Assembly: GCF_027594505.1 (NCBI RefSeq)
Contig: NZ_CP115149.1
Location: 2,000,460 to 2,064,459 of the forward strand
Length of the DNA stretch: 64,000 nucleotides
Source: Tepidiforma flava
GTDB taxonomy: Bacteria; Chloroflexota; Dehalococcoidia; Tepidiformales; Tepidiformaceae
Direction: 5' to 3'
A program made the position numbers and the translations under genes. Position 1 is the stretch's first letter, and the number at the start of each line of letters is the position of its first letter. This document shows positions 36,525-44,746 of this stretch, in pieces. Below the pieces are notes generated by a model. That model made no database searches. It was not told where the DNA came from and saw only the letters and a list, made by a program, of their open reading frames with translations.

Positions 36525-37243
36525 CGGCGCCCCCCCAGCATCCGCACCACCTTCCGCGGCGTCGCCGAATATCCCCACGCCAGCCCCAGCGCCAGCTTCG
36601 CGGGCGGCACCGGCGCCGCCGGCGTCATCGCCGCCTTCGTCGTCCCCGCGGCGATCGCCCGCCGCAGCTCCTCTGCCGTCGTCCCCGGGAACTCCGTCCA
36701 GCCGCTGCCCACGTGCTCGAGATGGTGCGCGTCCGAGCTCCCCGTCGCCGGCAGCCCCCACCGCTCCGCGTTCAGCCGGGCCGCCTTCGGCCCGGTCCGC
36801 CGGCCCGCCGGGCTCGGGTTCGCCAGCTCGATCGCGTCGAACGCCACCCCCGCCTCGCCCCGCTGCCAGAGCGCATCCAGCGTCCGCTGCCCCACCGACC
36901 GCGTCAGCCAGCTGAGCGGGTGGGGAGCCACCGCCAGCCCGCCGGCATCGTGAATCATCGCGAGCGTCGATTCTACCCCCCGGAAGCTCGGCACGTCCCG
37001 CTCGATGAACAGCGCCAGCACGTGCCCCTGCAGCATCGTCACCTCCGCCCCGGGGATGACCTCGAACCGGTAGCCGCGCTTCGCCGCCAGCTCCCGCGCC
37101 GCCAGCCCGCCCCGCACGTCCTCGTGGTCCGTCACCGCGATGACGTCGAGGTCGGTGCAGTGCTCCACCCATGCCAGCAGCTGCTCCACCGAAGCGAAGC
37201 CGTCGCTCACGCGCGTGTGCAGGTGGAGGTCAGCCTTCCCCAC
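36521..37243 (-). CDS. PHP-domain phosphoesterase in the phospholipid-glycan operon
   Basis: A 240-aa PHP protein: KADLHLHTRVSDG, AVTDHEDVRGG, VAPHPLS, SSDAHHLEHVG. These are the expected metal ligands. Its position between a mannosyltransferase-like gene and an acyltransferase, with overlaps on both sides, suggests a phosphatase role in the same lipid pathway. That is inference. GTG start at 37243 overlaps the acyltransferase 3' end by 14 nt. Confidence 0.82.
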   Translation of the reverse strand: MGKADLHLHTRVSDGFASVEQLLAWVEHCTDLDVIAVTDHEDVRGGLAARELAAKRGYRFEVIPGAEVTMLQGHVLALFIERDVPSFRGVESTLAMIHDAGGLAVAPHPLSWLTRSVGQRTLDALWQRGEAGVAFDAIELANPSPAGRRTGPKAARLNAERWGLPATGSSDAHHLEHVGSGWTEFPGTTAEELRRAIAAGTTKAAMTPAAPVPPAKLALGLAWGYSATPRKVVRMLGGRR

Positions 37244-38105
37244 AGCCGTGCACCTTCCAAAAATCTTCCAGCACCGCCCACTGGCCCGGGTCCCGCCGCA
37301 GGTGCCGCTCGAGCAGCCCCGCGAACCGCTCCACCGCGCGGCGGATGTCCGCCTCCGCGTCCTCCGTCGCCGCCACCCGGAACGGCTCCTCCACGTCGAC
37401 CCGGAACTGGTCGCCCCGTTTCCGGCTCGAAAAGATCGGGATGACCAGCGCGTCCGTCCGCCGCGCCAGCTCCCACGGCCCGCGCGGCAGCCGGACGGCC
37501 CGCCCGAACAGCCGCGCGCACACCCCGGTGTGCTGGATGTCCCGGTCCCCCATCACGCCGACGACGCCCCCGCGCCGCAGCGCCTCGATGCACGCCCGCA
37601 CCCCCGCGAAGTTCGCCTCGAGGAACGTCCCGCCCGCCGATGACCGCAGCTTCAGCATGTACTCCGCCCAGTCGCGCGGCTCCAGCCGCTCCACGAGGGC
37701 GACGAACGACCGCCCCCGGAACGTCAGCGCCTGGATCGCCATCTCCGCGTTCCCCGTGTGGGCGCTGACCAGCAGCACCGCCCCATTCGACCGCAGCAGG
37801 TCGAGCCGCTCGTCGTGGTAAATCTCCAGGTGCTCCGCCTCGAACCGCGACATCTCCCTCCGGGGCAGCGTCGCGAGGTCGAGGTAGTACTCCAGCACGT
37901 GCTGGAGCGCCCGCCGCCCCTCCCGCCGCGCCCGCTCCCGGTCGCCGTCGCACAGCGGCAGCAGATTCCGCGTCACCCGCCGGCGAAGCGCCGGGTTCAG
38001 CGCCCACGTCACCCGCGCGACGCCCGGCGCGATGGCATAGAACGGCCCCGGCCAGCGGCCTGCGAGGTGGTAGGCGGCCTTCATCGCGAGTGCCCGGCCG
38101 CTCAT
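37230..38105 (-). CDS. LpxL/HtrB-family lysophospholipid or glycolipid acyltransferase (copy 2)
   Basis: A 291-aa protein with the acyltransferase H-x4-D/E catalytic motif in SAHTGNAEM (about residue 112), VGVMGDRDIQHTG and a basic surface. The family transfers acyl chains to lipid A or, as PatA, to phosphatidylinositol mannosides. No LPS genes are seen, so the latter fits better. ATG 38105 overlaps the previous gene's stop (ATGA). Longer upstream frames would run through that gene. Confidence 0.82.
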   Translation of the reverse strand: MSGRALAMKAAYHLAGRWPGPFYAIAPGVARVTWALNPALRRRVTRNLLPLCDGDRERARREGRRALQHVLEYYLDLATLPRREMSRFEAEHLEIYHDERLDLLRSNGAVLLVSAHTGNAEMAIQALTFRGRSFVALVERLEPRDWAEYMLKLRSSAGGTFLEANFAGVRACIEALRRGGVVGVMGDRDIQHTGVCARLFGRAVRLPRGPWELARRTDALVIPIFSSRKRGDQFRVDVEEPFRVAATEDAEADIRRAVERFAGLLERHLRRDPGQWAVLEDFWKVHGCGEG

Positions 38106-39055
38106 GGCGCCGCGCCCGCCCGCGCGCCGTTCCCCCGCCAAAGCTCCCGGAACATGTACCACTGCTCCGGCCGCTCCCGGATGAACTGCTCGTGCGCGGT
38201 CATCACCCGCTGCGTCAGCGTCCGCACGCACTCCGGCTTCGCCTCGTCGCACGGCACGATGGAGAAGTCGCCCACCACCTCCATCCGGCGGCCCAGCGGG
38301 TCCGAGCGCCGGAACGCCACCGGCACCAGCGCCGCCCCGGTTGCCAGCGCGAGCCGCGCCGGCCCGGCCGGCACCTCGACCGGCTCGCCGAAAAAGCTCA
38401 CCTCCACCCCCTCCCCCGGCACCGGCCGGTCGATGAGCAGCGCCAGCAGCCCGTTCCGCCGCAGGGCCCGGACCATCGAGGGCCCGGCGCGCTCCAGGCG
38501 GATCACCTGCATGCCCAGCTGCTCCCGCGCCCCGAGCACCAGCTCGTCCAGCCGCGGGTCGCCGAACCCCTCCGCCACCACCGCCAGCGGATACCCCTTC
38601 GCCGCCGCGAACGCCGCCCCGGCATCCCAGTTGCCGTAGTGCATGCAGACGATGACCGCGCCGCGGCCCCGCTCCAGCAGCCGGTCCAGCGCGGCGAACG
38701 CCGCCTCGCCTTCAACCTGCGGCAGCCGGAACCGCCCCCCGTCGAGCCGCATGAAGTCGACCAGGTAGCGGAAATACCCCGCCAGCGAGGCCCGACCGAC
38801 CCGGTCGACCAGCCCCCGCTCCGCCGTCCCCAGCACCCGAGCGAAGTTCGCCCGCATCGCCCGGCGGCCGCGGGGCCAGCACCAGTAGGCCGCGTGCCCG
38901 AGCCCCCCGGCGATCCGGTAGGCCGCCGGCGCCGGCGTCCGGCCGATCGTCGCCCGGGCCGCCCGCCACGCCCAGTACTGCACCGCGCCGAAGCTCGGCA
39001 GGCTCGCCGCCCTCGGCAGGCTCCGCGCGCGCTCAGCCCCGTTCGAATCCCCCAT
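38102..39055 (-). CDS. LpxL/HtrB-family acyltransferase (PatA-like, copy 1)
   Basis: A 317-aa protein and first gene of the minus-strand operon down to pgsA or prfB. Catalytic H-x4-D in CMHYGNWDAG (about residue 160), LIDRPVPGEGV and the C-terminal RERPEQWYMFRELW typical of the family. ATG 39055 is preceded by TACACT (minus strand, 39064-39069), 8 nt away. Two adjacent paralogues suggest transfer of two acyl chains. Confidence 0.85.
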   Translation of the reverse strand: MGDSNGAERARSLPRAASLPSFGAVQYWAWRAARATIGRTPAPAAYRIAGGLGHAAYWCWPRGRRAMRANFARVLGTAERGLVDRVGRASLAGYFRYLVDFMRLDGGRFRLPQVEGEAAFAALDRLLERGRGAVIVCMHYGNWDAGAAFAAAKGYPLAVVAEGFGDPRLDELVLGAREQLGMQVIRLERAGPSMVRALRRNGLLALLIDRPVPGEGVEVSFFGEPVEVPAGPARLALATGAALVPVAFRRSDPLGRRMEVVGDFSIVPCDEAKPECVRTLTQRVMTAHEQFIRERPEQWYMFRELWRGNGARAGAAP

Positions 39056-39063
39056 CGCTGTCA

Positions 39064-39100
39064 AGTGTACCCGGCCGTCATCTACCCGCCCGTTTACAAT
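39064..39100. promoter_or_regulatory. Divergent promoter pair, acyltransferase / enoyl-CoA hydratase
   Basis: TACACT on the minus strand (39064-39069) ends 8 nt before the acyltransferase ATG. TACAAT on the plus strand (39095-39100) ends 7 nt before the hydratase ATG. Only 52 bp separate the two start codons, so both mRNAs should be essentially leaderless. Confidence 0.6.
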
Positions 39101-39107
39101 CCTTTCC

Positions 39108-39965
39108 ATGTCTATGGAGCTCAAAGTCACGCGCTACACGGCCGGCGACGGCGTCGCCGTCATCACGCTCCACCGCCCCGAGCGGCTTAACGCCTGGACT
39201 GGCCGCATGCACACCGAATACCGCTGGTGCCTCCAGCAGGCCGAAGCCGACCCGGCCGTCCGCGTCATCGTCGTCACCGGTGCCGGGCGCGGATTTTGCG
39301 CCGGCGCCGATGCCCGCGCCCTCGAAGGCCACATCGAAAAAGGCGGCTACGACCCCGGCACTCCCGCCGAGCTCCCCACCCCCGGCTTCGGCGTCCGGCC
39401 CGAGTTCGACCACGACTTCGCCTACCACTTCGGCCTCGCGAAGCCGACCATCGCCGCCATCAACGGCCCGGCTGCCGGCGTCGGCCTGGTCCTCGCCTGC
39501 TTCTGCGACATTCGCTTCGCCGCCGCCGGCGCGAAGCTCACCACGGCCCACGGCCGGCTCGGCCTGCCCGCCGAGTATGGCCTTTCCTGGCTCCTCCCGC
39601 GTCTCATCGGCCTCTCCGCGGCGATGGAGCTCCTGCTCTCCAGCCGCGTCTTCCTCGCCGAGGAGGCGGAACAGCTCGGCCTCGTCCACCGTGTCCTCCC
39701 CGCCGGAGAGCTGATGCCCGCCGTGCTCGACTACGCCCGCCGGCTCGCCCGCACCGTCGCCCCTTCATCCCTGCGCGTGACGCGCCGCCAGGTCTACGCC
39801 GACCTCCACCGCGACGTCGGAAGTTCCGTCGAGGATGCCGGCCGCCTGCTCGACGAGCTCACCCGCGGCCCCGACTTCCGCGAAGGCGTGGCCGCCCTCC
39901 TCGAAAAGCGCGAGCCCGACTTCCTCGCCGTCACCCCGCCGCGCACTGCGCCGCCAGCGAACTGA
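39108..39965 (+). CDS. Enoyl-CoA hydratase/isomerase family protein
   Basis: A 285-aa crotonase-fold protein. The oxyanion-hole segments are GRGFCAGADARAL (about residue 65) and NGPAAGVGLVLACFCDIRFAA (about 115), followed by GLPAEYGLSWLLPRLIG with the usual catalytic Glu position. It probably hydrates enoyl-CoA, but crotonase members vary and specificity is open. The 3' end overlaps the convergent serine hydrolase gene by 35 nt. Confidence 0.88.
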   Translation: MSMELKVTRYTAGDGVAVITLHRPERLNAWTGRMHTEYRWCLQQAEADPAVRVIVVTGAGRGFCAGADARALEGHIEKGGYDPGTPAELPTPGFGVRPEFDHDFAYHFGLAKPTIAAINGPAAGVGLVLACFCDIRFAAAGAKLTTAHGRLGLPAEYGLSWLLPRLIGLSAAMELLLSSRVFLAEEAEQLGLVHRVLPAGELMPAVLDYARRLARTVAPSSLRVTRRQVYADLHRDVGSSVEDAGRLLDELTRGPDFREGVAALLEKREPDFLAVTPPRTAPPAN

Positions 39966-41106
39966 TCGCCGTTATCCGGCGCCCCTGCTGGATTTCGTCG
40001 AGGAACCCGTCCGTGCAGTAGCCGAGGGAGATGCCCGTCGCCGGGTCGCACCAGCCGATCTGCCCGCCGGCGCCGCCGTGCCCGAACGCCCGCGGCGAGC
40101 AGGTCCGCCCGAAGCCCCGCAGGTGCATGTTCCCGTCGTCGCCCGCCACCACCACGGTTAGCGCGCGGTTCACCGGGTAATCGAGAATCGGCACGCGGTG
40201 GTAGTCCTTCGTCCGCACCTCCGTCGCCCACGCGATCGTCTCCGGCTGCAGGATGCGCTTGCCGCTCGGCCCTTCGCCGCCGTTGACCAGCGCCTGGTAG
40301 AAGAGCGCGAGCTGCGCCGCCCCGCCGATCCCCCCGCCGCCCGGCACCCCGACCGCCCGCACCTCCGGCCGGTTGAACTGCAAAATCGCCTCCGGCGTCA
40401 CTTCGCCCCAGCCGCCCGGCGGCGGCACCGGCGGGATGAGATGCCGCACGTCTGCCACCCGCCCGTTCAGCTCCGCCGGCAGCCCGAGGTACAGCCCTTC
40501 CACTCCCGCCGGCGCGAGAATCCGCTCCCGCACATACGCCCGGAAGTCCTTCCCCGTCCGCCGCTCGATGATTTCCGCCAGCACCCAGTGCGCGCTGGTC
40601 GCGTGGTATTCGAACCGCGTCCCCGGCGCCCAGTTCAGCCGCCAGCTCGCGAACCGCTGCAGCCGCCGCTCGCTGTCATCCCAGTCCAGCGGCGAAAACG
40701 GCGCGTACGGGAACCCGGCGATGTGCAGCATCACCTGCTCGACCGTGATGCCGTCCTTCCCGTTCGTCCCGAACTCCGGGATGATCTCCGCGACCCGTTC
40801 GTCGATGCGCAGCAGCCCCTCCTCGCACAGCGCCCACGTGGCCGCCCCGACGATCGCCTTCGTGCAGCTGAAGATCGTGTAAAGCGTGTCGTTCGTCGCC
40901 GGCACCTCCTCCGCCCGGCCCTCGTGGCGCACCGTCCCGAACGTCCGGACGCCCGCCAGCCGCCCGTGCCGCGCCACCGCTACCTGCGCGCTCTTCAGCG
41001 TGCCGTCGTCCACATCCCGCTTCGCCCGCGCGAAGACCGCCTCCAGCTTCTCGCTGTCGATGCCGATGTCTTCCGGCTTCGCCGCCATGTACCGTTCGAA
41101 TCCCAT
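39931..41106 (-). CDS. Serine hydrolase of the beta-lactamase/EstB family
   Basis: A 391-aa penicillin-binding-fold hydrolase. Nucleophile motif S-x-x-K is in FSCTKAIVG (about residue 80), the Tyr motif is FEYHATSAHW (about 165), and HGGAGG replaces the third K-T-G box near residue 345. The set fits class C-like esterases/beta-lactamase-related proteins rather than true resistance enzymes. No signal peptide is visible. Convergent with the hydratase gene. Confidence 0.85.
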   Translation of the reverse strand: MGFERYMAAKPEDIGIDSEKLEAVFARAKRDVDDGTLKSAQVAVARHGRLAGVRTFGTVRHEGRAEEVPATNDTLYTIFSCTKAIVGAATWALCEEGLLRIDERVAEIIPEFGTNGKDGITVEQVMLHIAGFPYAPFSPLDWDDSERRLQRFASWRLNWAPGTRFEYHATSAHWVLAEIIERRTGKDFRAYVRERILAPAGVEGLYLGLPAELNGRVADVRHLIPPVPPPGGWGEVTPEAILQFNRPEVRAVGVPGGGGIGGAAQLALFYQALVNGGEGPSGKRILQPETIAWATEVRTKDYHRVPILDYPVNRALTVVVAGDDGNMHLRGFGRTCSPRAFGHGGAGGQIGWCDPATGISLGYCTDGFLDEIQQGRRITAISSLAAQCAAG

Positions 41107-41187
41107 CGCCCGAACCTCATTCGTGGTGGCCCGGAAGCTTACGCCCCTCCGGCCCCGCCCGCGAGCCGCCCGAATCCCCGCGCGGGC

Positions 41188-41193
41188 TACAAT
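41188..41193 (+). promoter_or_regulatory. -10 box of tRNA-Arg
   Basis: TACAAT, 11 nt upstream of the mature tRNA 5' end. Confidence 0.55.
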
Positions 41194-41204
41194 GCCTCCT
41201 GCAG

Positions 41205-41280
41205 GCCCCCGTAGCTCAGTGGACAGAGCAGGCGCCTTCTAAGCGCTTGGCCGCAGGTTCGAATCCTGCCGGGGGCGCCA
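41205..41280 (+). tRNA. tRNA-Arg(UCU), CCA encoded
   Basis: A 76-nt cloverleaf. Acceptor GCCCCCG pairs with CGGGGGC; D-arm has GCTCAGTGGACAGAGC; anticodon stem GGCGC/GCGCT with loop CTTCTAA gives anticodon TCT; T-arm is GCAGG TTCGAAT CCTGC. The 3' CCA is in the DNA. Confidence 0.95.
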
Positions 41281-41324
41281 GCCCTGCCGTAGACTGCTCC
41301 CCACCTCCCGCCCGGGTTCCGCTC

Positions 41325-42329
41325 ATGCGCATCTCGCCCTCCGTCCGCGCCGCCCTCGTCCCCGACGACAATCCGATGCATCCCGAATTCACCTGCATCT
41401 ACCTCGTCGGCGCAGAGGGCCGCCAGTCGCTCACCATCGACTCCGGCGAAGCTATCGACCGCTACCGCTGGTTCCTGAAAGGCTACCTCGCCGCCGTCGA
41501 GCGCGAAGAAGTCGCTATCGCCGCCATCACCCACCACCACAGCGACCACTCCGGCAACCTCAAATGGGCCAAAGAGGCCCTCGGCGCAGAGGTCGCCATC
41601 CCCGCCAACGGCAGGCCCCTCCTCAAGGGCCGCATCCCCGCGAAGGTCACGCCCCTCCGCGACGGCGACGTCATCGACCTCGACGGCGGCGTGCGCGTCC
41701 GCGTCCTCGCGACCCCCGGCCATTCGGTCGATTCGCTCTGCTACTACATCGAAGAAGAAGGCGTGCTCTTCACCGGCGATACCCTCCTCGGCTCGTCGAC
41801 GACCACCGTCTGGGACCTCGCCAGCTACCGCCGCACCCTCCAGCGCCTGCTCGAACTCCCGAACCTCCGCGTCATCTGCCCCGGCCACGGCCGCATCGTC
41901 CGCGACCCGCGCGAGCGCCTGCAGATGTACATCGACCACCGGAACATGCGCGAACGCCAGATCCTGCAGGTGCTCGAAGGCGGCGGCGCCCTCTCCAGCT
42001 GGGACATCATGCTCCAGCTCTACCCCGATATCGACCCCCGCCTCCGCCGCGCCGCCGACAACAACGTCCGCGCCCATCTCAAGCAGCTCGCCGAGGAAGG
42101 CCGCATCCGCGAGTACCCCGGCATCCCCCGCCGGCCGCCCTCCCCCCGCGCCATCGCCCGCGCCGAAGAGCACGCCCGCCAGCGCGACCTCCTCATCCAG
42201 AAGGCGCGCAAGCTCGAGACGCAGAAGCGCCGCGAAGAGCTCCGCCGGCAGGAGAACCCGCCCGCCGCCGAGTGGAAGGAGCCGCCCCGCTACGAACTGA
42301 TCGGCACCGCCGCCGATGCCGCCCGCTAG
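41325..42329 (+). CDS. Metallo-beta-lactamase-fold hydrolase (LACTB2-like)
   Basis: A 334-aa protein. Zinc ligands are visible in THHHSDHSGN (about residue 75), TPGHSVDSLCYY, TGDTLLGSST and CPGHGRIV. A C-terminal winged-helix-like region (about 225-285, RQILQVLEGGGALSSWDIM) and basic tail match LACTB2-type hydrolases/RNases. Starts 44 nt after the tRNA; a TAGACT box at 41290-41295 may be its own promoter. Its stop shares CTAG with the convergent DUF389 gene. Confidence 0.85.
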   Translation: MRISPSVRAALVPDDNPMHPEFTCIYLVGAEGRQSLTIDSGEAIDRYRWFLKGYLAAVEREEVAIAAITHHHSDHSGNLKWAKEALGAEVAIPANGRPLLKGRIPAKVTPLRDGDVIDLDGGVRVRVLATPGHSVDSLCYYIEEEGVLFTGDTLLGSSTTTVWDLASYRRTLQRLLELPNLRVICPGHGRIVRDPRERLQMYIDHRNMRERQILQVLEGGGALSSWDIMLQLYPDIDPRLRRAADNNVRAHLKQLAEEGRIREYPGIPRRPPSPRAIARAEEHARQRDLLIQKARKLETQKRREELRRQENPPAAEWKEPPRYELIGTAADAAR

Positions 42330-43474
42330 TTCCCTGCGGCGGTAGCCGCCGGCGAGGCCGTCGCCGCCGGGCTCGCGCCCCCGGCTGGCGGGGTCGGCGT
42401 CCGCGTCGGCGTGGGCGTGGGCGTCGGCGTCCTCGTTGGCGTCGGCGTCGGCGTCGGTGTCGGCGTCAACAGCCGGATTTCCGGCGCAGGCGGGTTCAGC
42501 GGGTCGAGCACCAGCACCGGCGTCGTCACCAGCACGAGCTGAATGCGCTTCCCCGTCCGCTGGGCCACGAACGCCTGGATCGTCTCCGCATCCCGGATGG
42601 TCGCCTCCCGGTCCACCTGCGCTTCGACCCGGACCTTCGTGCTGCCGTCCTCCCCGGAAGACCGGGTCACCCGCTCCACCGCGCCGTTCGGGAACAGGTT
42701 GGTGACCGCCTCCCGGGCAGCTGCCGCGATCTGGTCCTCCTCCCGCGCCTCCTGCACGGCCCGCATCGTCAGACCGGCCAGCGCGACCGCGAGCACGACG
42801 ACCGGCACCGCACCCAGCACCAGCCGCGGCCCCGGGTGCGTCGGCGAATGATGCCGCATCCCGCTCAGCAGGAACACCACCGCCGCCGCGCTCATGATCG
42901 CGCTCAGGTTCGTCACGAACAGCAGCAGCGCCCCGCCCCAGACGCCGCGGTCCCCCAGCGAAAGCCCGATCCCGACCGTGCAGAGCGGCGGCATCAGCGC
43001 CGTCGCGATCGCCACCCCGGGCAGCGCATCGGCCGCCCGCTGCCGCACCAGCCCGTAGGCGCCGATCGCACCGCCGGCGAGCGCGATGCCCAGGTCCAGC
43101 GGGTTCGGCCGCGTCCGCGCCTGCACCTCACCGGGGATCGTCTCGAGGACCGCGAACGGCGAGGCCCGCAGCAGCTCCGCCAGCACGAATGCGAGCGCGA
43201 CCGACGTCACCACCCCCTCCGCCAGCGCCCACATCGGCGCCAGCGGCTCCCGGCGCGCTCCGCCCAGCAGCGCCAGCGCCAGCGCCATGATCGGCCCCAG
43301 CAGCGGCGCGACCAGCATCGCCCCGATGACGACCGGCGTTGAATCGCCGATGAGCCCGAGCGTCGCGATGGCGCACGAAAACCAGACCAGCAGCCGGAAG
43401 CGGAGATCCGGCCGCGCCGCCCGGAAAATCGCCGCGCGCAGGCGGCCCCTCGGAAGGATCGGATGTCCCGGCAC
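42326..43474 (-). CDS. DUF389 membrane protein with PT-repeat tail
   Basis: A 382-aa protein with at least five membrane segments. The DUF389 core includes LIGDSTPVVIGAMLVAPLLGPIMALALAL and GVAIATALMPPLCTVGIGLSLG. An extracytoplasmic domain follows (about 250-330), then a low-complexity Pro-Thr tract of about 30 residues and an Ala-rich end. GTG 43474 is chosen because GACACT (minus strand, 43482-43487) lies 7 nt upstream and because the longer frame would overlap the GNAT gene. Function of DUF389 is unknown. Confidence 0.8.
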   Translation of the reverse strand: MPGHPILPRGRLRAAIFRAARPDLRFRLLVWFSCAIATLGLIGDSTPVVIGAMLVAPLLGPIMALALALLGGARREPLAPMWALAEGVVTSVALAFVLAELLRASPFAVLETIPGEVQARTRPNPLDLGIALAGGAIGAYGLVRQRAADALPGVAIATALMPPLCTVGIGLSLGDRGVWGGALLLFVTNLSAIMSAAAVVFLLSGMRHHSPTHPGPRLVLGAVPVVVLAVALAGLTMRAVQEAREEDQIAAAAREAVTNLFPNGAVERVTRSSGEDGSTKVRVEAQVDREATIRDAETIQAFVAQRTGKRIQLVLVTTPVLVLDPLNPPAPEIRLLTPTPTPTPTPTRTPTPTPTPTRTPTPPAGGASPAATASPAATAAGN

Positions 43475-43592
43475 CCCCGCAAGTGTCGCCGATTTCCCCG
43501 CTCCGGTCGCTCCTGCCTGCCCTGCTCGCCGGCCCCCGCCCTGCCGATACCTCCCGGTGGACCCCAAATCCCCTGCCCGCGCGGAGACCGCC

Positions 43593-44177
43593 ATGCTCAA
43601 GGGCGAACGCACCATCCTCCGGCCGATGCGCCGCGAGTACCTCGAGCGCCTCCTCGAATACCACAACGACGTCGAACTCCAGCTCCTCGGCGGCGAAGAT
43701 GTCCCCGTTCCCCTCACCCCCGAGCATCTCGCCGAGCGCTTCGAGACCCTCTACGCCGGCCAATCGCCCCGCCCCTCGTGGTTCGCCATCGAAGTCCAGG
43801 GCGGCAAGATCATCGGCCACTGCATGCTCCGCAACATCGACGAAGCCGCCCGCACCGCCGAACTCCGCATCACCATCGGCGACCGCGACTACATCAACCG
43901 GAAATACGGCCGCGACGTCGTCCGCCTCCTCGTCAAATACGCCTTCCGCCTCCGCAACCTGCGCAAGGTCTGGCTCGCTGTGCCCGCCTCGAACGAACGC
44001 GCCCGGCGCTGCTTCGAGGCTGCCGGGTTCGTCATCGAAGGCCGCCAGCGCGCGCACACCTGGGTCGATGGACGCTACGATGACCGCATCCTGATGGCCG
44101 CCTTCCGCGAGCCGCCCGCGGAGCCCGCGCCGCCCCCCGCAGAGGAGCCTGACGCCCATGCCCCGGATGACGCCTGA
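43593..44177 (+). CDS. GNAT-family N-acetyltransferase (RimJ/RimL type)
   Basis: A 194-aa protein. N-terminus LKGERTILRPMRREYLERLLEYHND, acetyl-CoA-binding core ELRITIGDRDYINRKYGRDVVRLLVKYAF, and NERARRCFEAAGFVIEG near the C-terminus, all typical of the RimJ/RimL-like group. The acceptor is unknown. An in-frame GTG at 43557 is an alternative start. Overlaps the next gene by 20 nt. Confidence 0.85.
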   Translation: MLKGERTILRPMRREYLERLLEYHNDVELQLLGGEDVPVPLTPEHLAERFETLYAGQSPRPSWFAIEVQGGKIIGHCMLRNIDEAARTAELRITIGDRDYINRKYGRDVVRLLVKYAFRLRNLRKVWLAVPASNERARRCFEAAGFVIEGRQRAHTWVDGRYDDRILMAAFREPPAEPAPPPAEEPDAHAPDDA

Positions 44178-44658
44178 GACGCTCGCCGAATTCCTCCAGC
44201 TGCCCACCGTCGGCGTCATCGCCACCCTCCGCCGCGACGGCGCCCCTTACACGGTCCCCGTCTGGTGGCTCCACCGCGACGACGGCATCTGGATCACCGG
44301 CACCTACAACCGCGTCTGGTGCAAGCACCTCCTCCGCGACCCCCGCGCCTCCCTCTGCATCGAATCCGGCCCGCCGCTCACCGGCCACGTCGAGTTCGAC
44401 GGCACCGTCACCCCCTTCGAACTCCCCGGATTCGATATCTGGCCCATCTCCCGTCTCCTCGCCGAGAAGTACGTCGGCCGCGGCGACCCGGCCAACGCCG
44501 CCGCCGTCGATGCCTTCTTCGCCAACATGCAGACCGAGCCCCGCCTGCTTTTCCGCCTCGAACCCCGCGTGACCCGCGCCATCGACATGCGCGTCTACCG
44601 CGGCAAGCGCGCCGACCGCGAATTCCAGCAGCGCCGCGCTGCCGACCTTTCGACATAA
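44158..44658 (+). CDS. Pyridoxamine 5'-phosphate oxidase-fold flavoprotein
   Basis: A 166-aa split-barrel protein: VGVIATLRRDGAPYTVPVWWLHRDDGIWI, then NRVWCKHLLRDPRASLCIE, the usual flavin or F420-binding region of PPOX/FDOR-type proteins. A second ATG lies three codons downstream. GAGGAG precedes the start. Whether it uses FMN or F420 cannot be told from sequence. Confidence 0.8.
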   Translation: MPRMTPETLAEFLQLPTVGVIATLRRDGAPYTVPVWWLHRDDGIWITGTYNRVWCKHLLRDPRASLCIESGPPLTGHVEFDGTVTPFELPGFDIWPISRLLAEKYVGRGDPANAAAVDAFFANMQTEPRLLFRLEPRVTRAIDMRVYRGKRADREFQQRRAADLST

Positions 44659-44746
44659 CACCGGCGCGTGCCATTCACTTCCCTGCCCCGCTCCGGTACG
44701 ATCGGGAGCACCCTGGAAATCGCCGCAGCGCCGGCACCGGAGAAGC

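Noticed and set aside
36521..37243. PHP protein as DNA polymerase III/X associated proofreading domain
   Set aside because: It is a short stand-alone PHP protein inside a lipid-glycan operon with no polymerase domain.
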